Notes under the pieces: model-generated
Seen by the model: the letters and a program-made list of their open reading frames with translations, nothing else
The model's database searches: none
What the model was told of the DNA's origin: nothing
In this document: positions 17,726 to 25,408 of the stretch, in pieces
Layout: every line of letters begins with the position of its first letter
Position numbering within the stretch: position 1 is the first letter of the stretch
NCBI RefSeq assembly: GCF_900090105.1
Contig: NZ_FMDM01000010.1
Coordinates: 124,001-188,000 of the forward strand
Source: Micromonospora humi
Lineage (GTDB): Bacteria; Actinomycetota; Actinomycetes; Mycobacteriales; Micromonosporaceae
DNA length: 64,000 nucleotides
Direction of reading: 5' to 3'
Position numbers and translations under genes: made by a program

Positions 17726-20452
17726 GTGTCCCACCCCTCCCCGCTGACCGCCGCGCAACACCAGGCCCTGGCGCTTCGCGCCGCGGGCGACCTCACCGGC
17801 GCCCGCCGCCTGCTCGCCGACGCGATCACCGCGGCCCGACCGGCGTACGGCGAGGACCACCAGGACGTCCTGGCCACCGGTCACCTGCTCGCCCGGCTGC
17901 ACCGGGAGGCCGACGACCCGGCCGCCGCCCGCCGGGTCCTCGAGGAGGCCTACGCGGCGGGTGAGCGCCGTCGCGGCGACGCCGACCCGCTGATGCTCGC
18001 CCTCAGCTTCGACCTCGCCGGCGTGGCGGAGGAGCTGGGCAACCGGCACGAGGCCCGCCGCAACTACGGCCGGGTGGCCACCGCCGGGCCCGCCGTGCTC
18101 GGTCCGGACCACCCCGCGGTACGCGCAGCCCGCCACTATCTCGGCGGCTCCGCCGCCGCTCCCGGCGGTTACGGCCCGCCTCCCGGCGGCTCCGCCGCCG
18201 CTGCCGGTGGCTCCCCCGATCCGGCATTGTCCGGGCCCACCGTGTCGCTGCCGGCGGTCGCGCCCTCGTACCCTCCCCGACCGGTCCCGCCGCCGCCTCC
18301 CGCGCCCCCGGTGCCCGGCGCCGAGTGGGCGCCACCACCGAGGTCGGCGTCCCGGACGCCCTGGCCGGGGTCGACGTCGCCCCGGAGCGCGCGGACGCCG
18401 CTGCCGCCTCCACCGGACATCCCTTCCTCGGCACCCCCGGCCCCACCCGCCGCGCCGGAGCGGCAGTCGAGTCCCTGGGCACCGCCTTCGACGCCGCAGG
18501 GAGTGACGCCGGTCCCGCCGGGCCACGGCGTGACGCCGGTCCCGTCCCGGCCGCCGGTCGTCCCGCCGCCGATTCCCGGGCCTCAGGCGCCGAGCCCCGG
18601 GCGGCCGGCGCCCACCCCCGGGCAGCCGGCGCCGACCCCCACGGCCGCTCCCCTGCCTCCGGCACCGGTGATCCCGCCGTCTCGCCGGCCGTCGCCCGAC
18701 GTCGGGGCAGATCCGGCTGCGCCGGCCCGCGCGATGCCGGCCTCCACCGCGCCGGTGCCACCGCCTCCGTCCACCGCACCGCCCACGCCTCGCCACCCGG
18801 CCCCGGTCTCGGGCCCGCCGCCGAGCGGCGTCCTGCCGCCACCGCCGAGCGTTCCGGTCCCCCCGCCGGTCTCCGCGCCGCCCGTCCCGGCGCCCGTGTC
18901 GGGCCCGCCGGTGGCGGACCCGATGGCAGCGCAGCCACGGACCACGGTTCCGGGGCCGGGGCCCGCGCCGGCGGTCGCCCCGTCCACGCGTACGCCGGAC
19001 AAGCCGGTGGGTGACCGCGTCCCCGGCGCGGCGACGTCCGGACCGGGCTGGGACAACCCGACCATCCAGGTGCAGCAGATCGGCCCGTTGCTGCGCGAGG
19101 AGGCGGAGCGGCAGGCCGCCGCCGCGCCCGCCCCGGTCGACGAACCGCCCACGGATCCGCACGACGCCGGCGCGCCACCCGTCAGCGCACCACCGGCAAC
19201 CGCGCCGCCGGTCGGCGGACCGCCGGTCAGCGCACCACCCGTCAGCGCACCACCGGTCAGCGCACCACCCGTCAGCGCACCGCCCGTCAGCGCACCGCCC
19301 GTCAGCGCACCGCCGGTCAGCGCACCGCCGGCAAGGAACGCACCGCCGGCAAGCGGGCCGCCGGTCAGCGGGCCGCCGAGCAGCGGGCCGCCGGTCAGCG
19401 CAACCCCGTCGATCGGGCACTCGCTGACCGCACCGCCCCCACACCCGGTCAGCGGTCCGCCGGGGCATCCGGTGAGCGCACCGCCCACACACCCCGTGAC
19501 CAGACCGCCGACCCGGTCAGCGAACGCCGCGCCCGCGTATCCGGTGAGCGGACCTCCGGGGTATCCGGTGAGTGGGCCCGGCGCGTATCCGGTCAGCGGT
19601 GCGCCGGTCAGCGGCTATCCGCCACCGCCGGTGAGCGGGCCGCCGGTCGCGCCGGTCAGCGGCACGCCCGTGCCGCCGTGGGGGTTGACCGCACCACCGT
19701 GGAGCAGCGCGGCGCCGTCGCAGCCGGTCGCGGGACCGGCCGGGGCCGAGCCGGCGGGAGCCACCCACGCCGCCCCCGGCGCGGGTGGGGAGCCCTGGAC
19801 CGCCGAGGACGGCCACGGAGCCGACCGGGACGACCGGAGCAACCGAGCGGACGCGCCCCTCGACGAGCGGCCGCTGCCGGTGTACGACGGGTTGCTGGAC
19901 TTTCCCGAGACGACGCGGCCGGAACCGGTGCCGTACCCGGAGCAGGGGTCCTGGCCGGCGGTGCCGGCGGCGTTCCACCAACCCGCCGCGTACCCGGTGG
20001 CGGAGGAGCCGGAGCCGCGCGGCCGCAACCGGACGGTGCTGGCCCTGGTGGTCGGCGGCGCGGTGCTGGCGGTGGTGGCCGCGGTCGCCGGGGGCGCGGT
20101 GTGGCTGAACCGGGACGCCGCGCCGCCGGCCCCGGCGCCGACCGCGGTGAAGCCGAAGGTGACCGGGCCACCCCCGGGTGACCTGCGGTTGCGCGACGAC
20201 ACCACCACGATCACGGTGACCTGGACCGACCCGACCGATGGCGGGGTGCCGTTCGTGGTGGCCGGGGGCCGCGCCGGGCAGAAGCTCGGGGTGATGGCCA
20301 CCGTGGACGCCGGGCAGACCCGCTACACGGTGAACGGGTTGAGCGCGAAGCTGGACTACTGCTTCACGGTGCTGGCGGTCTACTCGACCGACACGTACGC
20401 CACCTCGGGTCAGGTGTGCACGGACCGGGAGGGCGGCGGCACACCGAACTGA
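17726..20452 (+). CDS. TPR / proline-rich / FN3 membrane protein
   Basis: A 908-residue protein. Residues 1-150 form helical TPR-like repeats (GDLTGARRLLADAITAARPA, then YGEDHQDVLATGHLLARLH). A very long proline-rich segment (about 150-690) includes seven exact PVSAP-type units. One membrane segment lies near 770-795 (TVLALVVGGAVLAVVAAVAG), then a single fibronectin-III domain (TITVTWTDP to DYCFTVLAVYSTDTY). With no signal peptide, the TPR and proline part is probably cytoplasmic and the FN3 domain outside. GTG 17726 is the first plausible start; its Shine-Dalgarno is poor. It leads the FN3-MoxR-DUF58 locus. Function is unknown. Confidence 0.8.
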   Translation: MSHPSPLTAAQHQALALRAAGDLTGARRLLADAITAARPAYGEDHQDVLATGHLLARLHREADDPAAARRVLEEAYAAGERRRGDADPLMLALSFDLAGVAEELGNRHEARRNYGRVATAGPAVLGPDHPAVRAARHYLGGSAAAPGGYGPPPGGSAAAAGGSPDPALSGPTVSLPAVAPSYPPRPVPPPPPAPPVPGAEWAPPPRSASRTPWPGSTSPRSARTPLPPPPDIPSSAPPAPPAAPERQSSPWAPPSTPQGVTPVPPGHGVTPVPSRPPVVPPPIPGPQAPSPGRPAPTPGQPAPTPTAAPLPPAPVIPPSRRPSPDVGADPAAPARAMPASTAPVPPPPSTAPPTPRHPAPVSGPPPSGVLPPPPSVPVPPPVSAPPVPAPVSGPPVADPMAAQPRTTVPGPGPAPAVAPSTRTPDKPVGDRVPGAATSGPGWDNPTIQVQQIGPLLREEAERQAAAAPAPVDEPPTDPHDAGAPPVSAPPATAPPVGGPPVSAPPVSAPPVSAPPVSAPPVSAPPVSAPPVSAPPARNAPPASGPPVSGPPSSGPPVSATPSIGHSLTAPPPHPVSGPPGHPVSAPPTHPVTRPPTRSANAAPAYPVSGPPGYPVSGPGAYPVSGAPVSGYPPPPVSGPPVAPVSGTPVPPWGLTAPPWSSAAPSQPVAGPAGAEPAGATHAAPGAGGEPWTAEDGHGADRDDRSNRADAPLDERPLPVYDGLLDFPETTRPEPVPYPEQGSWPAVPAAFHQPAAYPVAEEPEPRGRNRTVLALVVGGAVLAVVAAVAGGAVWLNRDAAPPAPAPTAVKPKVTGPPPGDLRLRDDTTTITVTWTDPTDGGVPFVVAGGRAGQKLGVMATVDAGQTRYTVNGLSAKLDYCFTVLAVYSTDTYATSGQVCTDREGGGTPN
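19226..19330 (+). repeat. Seven 15-bp tandem repeats inside the proline-rich gene
   Basis: Seven units of the form GTCAGCGCACC(A/G)CC(C/G) run without interruption, each encoding VSAPP. Degenerate units with VSG or ASG in place of VSA continue to about 19400 and again toward 19680. Such arrays expand and contract by slippage, so copy number may vary between strains. Confidence 0.9.
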
Positions 20453-20596
20453 CCGGTCACCGGGGACACGCTCGGTGTCCACAGCGGGACGGTGCGGGTT
20501 TCACCGGCCCCGGCCGGCACCTATGATGGCTCCCGGCTCTGGGGAGGGTCGGCCAGGTGTGGCGCCTCCTCCACCGACGCGGGAAGGCAGCCGGCT

Positions 20597-23230
20597 GTGA
20601 CCACCATCGAGGACGTCACGAGCACCGCCGGGCCGGAGACGGCCCGCCCCCGGAAGCGGTTACGCGGCGGGCTGGTGACCATCGGCACCGTGGCGGCGCT
20701 GCTGGCCGCGATGGGGTTGACGGTGCTCGGGTTGGGCGCCGCCGACAACGCGGTGGCCAACTTCGACTCGTCGTCCTGGCTGTGGAGCACCACCCGCAGC
20801 GAGCTGGCCCGGGTCAACGGCATCACCGCCCGGGTGGACACCCGGATGGAGGTGCCCGGCGGGCGACGCCACCAGATGCAGGTGGCCCAGACCGACCGGC
20901 TGCTGATCCTGCGCGACCTCAACACCGGCCAGGTCAGCTCCCTCGACCTGGCGACGTTGCAGATCACCGCGACCACACCGACCGCGCCGGGGCTGGGGGT
21001 CAGCGTCGCGCTGCACGACGGCGCCGCGTTCGTGGTCGACGCCGTGCAGGGCATCGTGCGGCAGCTCGACCCGCGGGCGTTGACGCCGGTGGGCGAGCCG
21101 GTGCGCTACCCGCCGGGCATCACCGGCGGCACGTTCGACGGCGCGGGCAAGCTGTGGGTCGCGGTGCCGAGCGAGGGCACCGTCTCGGCGGTCACCGCCG
21201 CCGACCTGCCGGCCACGCCGGGTGAGGCACCGCCCGCCGGGCTCAGCCCGAAGCGGGTCGAGACGTACGACGTGGCGGAGCCGGCGCACGAGCTGGTGGT
21301 GTCCACCCTGGACGAGGGCGTGGCGGTGCTGGACCGCACGTCGGCGTCGCTGGTGACGGTCACCGGCGGCGAGACGCGGCGGGCCGACCTGAGCACCATG
21401 ACCGCCCCCGGCAACCTGCCGACGCGCACCAGCGGTCCGCAGGTGCCGGTCACCGTGCCGGGCGACCGGTCGGTGCACGTGGTCCGCGACGGCGCCGAGG
21501 TGAAGCGGTTCACGGTGCCCGGCGACGGCGCCCGGCTCAGCCCGGCGGTGGCCTGGGCGGGGCGGTTCTACTGCGCCGACGAGGACACCGGCACGGTCTA
21601 CTCGTTCGACGCCGCCGGGCATCTGGTGGAGACGATCAAGGGTTCCGGCCGACCCGGGCCGGTCGAGCTGGAGGTTCGCGAGAACCACCTGTTCATCAAC
21701 CCGCCGGACTCGTCCACCGCGCAGGTGGTGGACGACCGCAACCGGGTCCGTGAGGTCAACAAGTACGCCAACGACGTGCTCGGCGGCGACCCGCCGCCGG
21801 CTCCCCCGCCGCCGCCCCCGCCGAAGAAGCCGAAGGTGGGCAAGCCGGGCGCGCCGAAGTCGGTCCGCGCCGCCGCCGGCAACGCCTCGGCGCGGGTGAG
21901 CTGGCAGCCGGCCCCGTCGAACGGCGCCGAGATCACCCGGTACGTGGTGGCCGGCGGCGGCCAGACCCATCAGGTGGGCGCCAACCAGCGGGCGCTGGAG
22001 ATCACCGGCCTGACCAACGGTGAGACCTACACGTTCGAGGTGCACGCGGTGAACGCCAAGGGCGACGGTCCGGCGCGCCGCAGCAACCCGGTCGTGCCGA
22101 CCGCCGAGGTGCCGGACCCACCGGCCGAGGTGACCGCCGAGGCGCGGCCGGACGGCACGGTCCGGGTGAGCTGGCCCGCGGCGAACGGCCAGGGCAACAA
22201 GGTCGCCCGGTACGCGGTGACCGCGACCTCGGCCGGCGCGAGCGCCCCGGCCGGCGAGTCACCGAAGACCGAGCTGGTCGTGCCGGCCGGCCAGTTGGAG
22301 TACGGCACGCAGTACGCGTTCACGGTGACCGCGGTCAGCGAGAAGGGCGCCGGGTCGAAGGCGTCGCCGGTGAGCAACACGGTGGTGCCGTTCGCGGCGC
22401 CGAACGCGCCGGGCGAGTTGCGCGCGTCCACCGTGGCCGACCAGCCCGGCACCGTCGCGGTGCAGTGGTCGCCGGCGGTGGAGAACGGCCGCCCGGTGAC
22501 GAAGTACGTGGTGGAGGCCGGCGGGAAGACGGTCGAGGTGACCGACGTGCGGGCGACAGTGGGCGGGCTCGGCGACGGTCAGAACGTCACGGTGACGGTC
22601 AAGGCGGTCAACGAGGCCGGCGCGGGCGCGGAGGCCAGCACCACCGCCCGCACCGTGGCCGCGCCGCGGATCACGGTGACCGGCTCGTCGGCGGACGCCA
22701 CCTCGGTGACGGTGACGTTCACCGTGGACGCCGGCGGCGGGCGCGCCACCTGCACGGCCGCCACCGGCGGCAAGACGGCCACCGGGAGCTGTGCCAGTCT
22801 GCGGGTGACCGGGCTGACGCCGGGCACCGGCTACACGGTGACGCTGACCGCGAGCAACGCGGCCGGCAAGAACACCGCGAGCCGCGCGCAGACCACCGAC
22901 CCGATTTACGGCGTCGCCACCTGCAAGAACGGCCCCTCGGGCGACCAGCGGACCTACTGCGACCGGGAGATTCCCGGCGAGCGCAACGGCAATGAGATCT
23001 TCGAGATCACCCAGCAGGACGACAGCCGGCAGGCCGGGTGGGTGGCGGACGGCACCCGGCTGCGCGCGTACTGCAAGAAGTCGGGCAAGAACGTGGACTC
23101 CTGGATCTACAACGACAACAAGCAGAGCACCTGGTGGGTACAGGTCGACTACAAGGGCAAGAACTACATCCCGTGGGCCTGGCTCAACCTGGAGGGCGGC
23201 GACAACATCAACCTGCTGCCCACCTGCTGA
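20597..23230 (+). CDS. Multi-FN3 surface protein with beta-propeller-like domain
   Basis: An 877-residue protein anchored by one N-terminal membrane segment (residues about 25-48, LVTIGTVAALLAAMGLTVLG). The outside region has a propeller-like domain (about 60-390, with RLLILRDLNTGQVSSLDLAT), a proline hinge (PPPAPPPPPPPKKPKVGKP), three or four fibronectin-III domains (about 415-775), and a Cys-containing C-terminal domain ending GGDNINLLPTC that looks SH3-like. GTG 20597 with GGGAAG upstream is chosen because the membrane segment follows directly. It lies 25 bp before MoxR. FN3 domains suggest adhesion or glycan binding at the cell surface; the ligand is unknown. Confidence 0.82.
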   Translation: MTTIEDVTSTAGPETARPRKRLRGGLVTIGTVAALLAAMGLTVLGLGAADNAVANFDSSSWLWSTTRSELARVNGITARVDTRMEVPGGRRHQMQVAQTDRLLILRDLNTGQVSSLDLATLQITATTPTAPGLGVSVALHDGAAFVVDAVQGIVRQLDPRALTPVGEPVRYPPGITGGTFDGAGKLWVAVPSEGTVSAVTAADLPATPGEAPPAGLSPKRVETYDVAEPAHELVVSTLDEGVAVLDRTSASLVTVTGGETRRADLSTMTAPGNLPTRTSGPQVPVTVPGDRSVHVVRDGAEVKRFTVPGDGARLSPAVAWAGRFYCADEDTGTVYSFDAAGHLVETIKGSGRPGPVELEVRENHLFINPPDSSTAQVVDDRNRVREVNKYANDVLGGDPPPAPPPPPPPKKPKVGKPGAPKSVRAAAGNASARVSWQPAPSNGAEITRYVVAGGGQTHQVGANQRALEITGLTNGETYTFEVHAVNAKGDGPARRSNPVVPTAEVPDPPAEVTAEARPDGTVRVSWPAANGQGNKVARYAVTATSAGASAPAGESPKTELVVPAGQLEYGTQYAFTVTAVSEKGAGSKASPVSNTVVPFAAPNAPGELRASTVADQPGTVAVQWSPAVENGRPVTKYVVEAGGKTVEVTDVRATVGGLGDGQNVTVTVKAVNEAGAGAEASTTARTVAAPRITVTGSSADATSVTVTFTVDAGGGRATCTAATGGKTATGSCASLRVTGLTPGTGYTVTLTASNAAGKNTASRAQTTDPIYGVATCKNGPSGDQRTYCDREIPGERNGNEIFEITQQDDSRQAGWVADGTRLRAYCKKSGKNVDSWIYNDNKQSTWWVQVDYKGKNYIPWAWLNLEGGDNINLLPTC

Positions 23231-23255
23231 CCGCGACATCTCGAAGGGCACCGGT

Positions 23256-24251
23256 GTGAACACGCACGAACCGCTGAGCCAGCCGGAGGTGCAGGGCTTC
23301 GCCGCCCTGGCCGCCCGGCTCGCCGACAACGTCAACGCGGTCGTGCTCGGCAAGCCGCAGGTGGTGCGGCTGGCGTTGACCGCGCTCTTCGCCCAGGGCC
23401 ACGTGCTGTTGGAGGACGTGCCCGGCGTCGGGAAGACCACGCTCGCCCGCGCGGTGGCGGCCACCGTCAAGGGTGAGTGGCGGCGGATCCAGTTCACCCC
23501 GGACCTGCTGCCCTCGGACGTGTCCGGGGTGACCATCTTCAACCAGGCCACCCGCGGTTTCGAGTTCCACCCGGGGCCGGTGTTCGCGAACATCGTGATC
23601 GCCGACGAGATCAACCGGGCGTCGCCGAAGACCCAGTCGGCGCTGCTGGAGGTGATGGAGGAGCGGACGGTCACCGTGGACGGCGTCCGCCACCCGGTGC
23701 CGCAGCCGTTCCTGGTGGTGGCCACGCAGAACCCGGTGGAGATGGACGGCACCTACCGGTTGCCGGAGGCGCAGCTCGACCGGTTCCTGGTGAAGCTCTC
23801 CGTCGGCTACCCCGACGAGGCGGTCGAGGTGGAGGTGCTGCGCGGCGCAACGGTCCGCTCCCCCGACTCGCTGACCGCGGTCACCGACACCGCCACGGTG
23901 GGTGAGATGGTGAAGATGGCCCGGCGGGTGCACATCGCCGAGCCGCTGTACGCGTACGCGGTGCGGCTGGCCGCGGCCACCCGTACGCACCCGCAGGTGC
24001 GGGTCGGGGTGAGCCCGCGCGGGGTGATCGCGTTGACCCGGGCGGCGTGCGCGTACGCGCTGATCGACGGGCGGGGCTGGATCATGCCGGAGGACCTGAA
24101 GGCGCTCGTCGAGCCGGTCTTCGCGCACCGGCTGCTGCTCACCCCGGACGCGCAGGTGCGCGGCGTCACGCCGGCCGAGGTGCTGCGCCAGGCGGTCGCC
24201 TCGGTGCCGGTGCCGCTGCCGTCGGGCCAGCCCGCTCCGGTGCACGGCTGA
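23256..24251 (+). CDS. MoxR-family AAA+ ATPase
   Basis: A 331-residue AAA+ protein. Walker A is EDVPGVGKTTLARAVA, Walker B is IVIADEINRASPKTQSALLEVMEE, sensor 1 is VVATQNP, and the arginine-finger region is YRLPEAQLDRFLVKLSVGYP. These are textbook MoxR motifs. GTG 23256 has a CGAAGGG Shine-Dalgarno. It starts 25 bp after the FN3 gene and 2 bp before DUF58. MoxR ATPases act as chaperones that remodel or load partner proteins, usually ones with a VWA-like domain such as DUF58, so the pair probably acts on the FN3 envelope proteins. Confidence 0.95.
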   Translation: MNTHEPLSQPEVQGFAALAARLADNVNAVVLGKPQVVRLALTALFAQGHVLLEDVPGVGKTTLARAVAATVKGEWRRIQFTPDLLPSDVSGVTIFNQATRGFEFHPGPVFANIVIADEINRASPKTQSALLEVMEERTVTVDGVRHPVPQPFLVVATQNPVEMDGTYRLPEAQLDRFLVKLSVGYPDEAVEVEVLRGATVRSPDSLTAVTDTATVGEMVKMARRVHIAEPLYAYAVRLAAATRTHPQVRVGVSPRGVIALTRAACAYALIDGRGWIMPEDLKALVEPVFAHRLLLTPDAQVRGVTPAEVLRQAVASVPVPLPSGQPAPVHG

Positions 24252-24253
24252 GC

Positions 24254-25408
24254 GTGGGGATCACCGCCCGTGGGGTCGGGTTGCTCGTCGCCGCAGTGGT
24301 GCTGCTGGGGGTCGGCTTCCGGTACGCGTACCCGGAGCTGACCGTGCTCGGCGCGGCGGCCGGCGTCGCGGTCGGCTACGCCGTGGTGACCGCCGCCTGG
24401 CGGCCCCGGTTGACCGTGGAGCGTCGCGCCGACCCGGACCGGGTGGCGCGCGGCGAGCCGGCGGCGATGGAGTTGGCGGTGCGCAACACCGGCCGGTTGC
24501 GGGCGGCGAACCTGGTGGCCGAGGACCGCTGCGCGGGTGAGCTGGTGCCGGTGCCGCTGCTGCGGCTGCGTCCGGGGCGGGAGACCCGGGTGCGCTACCC
24601 GGTGCCGACGCAGCGGCGCGGGGTGGTGCCGGTCGGCCCGCTGCGGGTGGTCCGCCGCGACCCGCTCGGGTTGATGGCGTTGGCCCGCGGCTACGGCGGC
24701 ACGGTCCCGGTGTGGGTGCACCCGCGCATCCACCCGTTGTCCGCGGTGCCCACCGGCGCCGGGCGCAGCCTGGACGGGCGCGTCGACAGCGTGCCGCACG
24801 GGTCGATCACGTTCGACTCGCTGCGGGAGTACGTGGTCGGCGACGAGCTGCGCCGGGTGCACTGGCGGACCAGCGCGCGGGTGGGTGAGCTGATGGTGCG
24901 GGAGAACGTGGACACCAGCCTGCCGCGCCTGGTGGTGGTGCTGGACAACAGGGCCGCCGCGCATCCGGTGCGCTCGGCCGGGGTGGCGGAGTCGTTCGAG
25001 TCGGCGTGCGAGGCGGCGGCGTCGGTGGTGGCCGCCGCGGTGCGCGAGGACCTGCCGGTGCACCTGCTGCTGGTCGCGCCGGCCGAGGTGGAGCCCGCGG
25101 GCGCGGCCGGGCCGCTGGACCGGCTCGCCGCGGTGGAGCTGACCGGCGGCGGGGCGGAGGTGTTGTCGACGGCGACGAGCCGGCTGCGTCAGGAGCGACT
25201 CGGCGACACGCTGGTCTTCCTCACCGGGCCGGGCGCCGGCGACGAGTTGGGGCACGTCGGGGCGCTGCGCGGCGCGTACCCGTCGGTGGTGGTGGGGATG
25301 TTCGGCGCGAGCGCGCCGACGGCGGCCGCCGCGACGGGCCTGGTGGTGCTGGACGCGGCCGACGGCGCGGCGTTCGCCGCCGAGTGGGACGGGATCCGCC
25401 GGTGGTGA
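24254..25408 (+). CDS. DUF58 / VWA-like membrane protein
   Basis: A 384-residue partner of MoxR. Two N-terminal membrane segments (GLLVAAVVLLGVGFRYAYPE and VLGAAAGVAVGYAVVTAA) precede the DUF58 signature DSLREYVVGDELRRVHWRTSA near residue 193, followed by a VWA-like fold starting RLVVVLDNRAA. The full metal-site motif DxSxS is not seen; DNRAA stands in its place. GTG 24254 lies two bases after the MoxR stop, and its stop overlaps the next gene (GTGA), so the three are translated together. Confidence 0.92.
   Translation: MGITARGVGLLVAAVVLLGVGFRYAYPELTVLGAAAGVAVGYAVVTAAWRPRLTVERRADPDRVARGEPAAMELAVRNTGRLRAANLVAEDRCAGELVPVPLLRLRPGRETRVRYPVPTQRRGVVPVGPLRVVRRDPLGLMALARGYGGTVPVWVHPRIHPLSAVPTGAGRSLDGRVDSVPHGSITFDSLREYVVGDELRRVHWRTSARVGELMVRENVDTSLPRLVVVLDNRAAAHPVRSAGVAESFESACEAAASVVAAAVREDLPVHLLLVAPAEVEPAGAAGPLDRLAAVELTGGGAEVLSTATSRLRQERLGDTLVFLTGPGAGDELGHVGALRGAYPSVVVGMFGASAPTAAAATGLVVLDAADGAAFAAEWDGIRRW

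Noticed and set aside
19226..19330. A CRISPR array
   Set aside because: The repeats are 15-bp, contiguous, without spacers, and in frame with a proline-rich protein. No array or cas gene was found elsewhere in the window.
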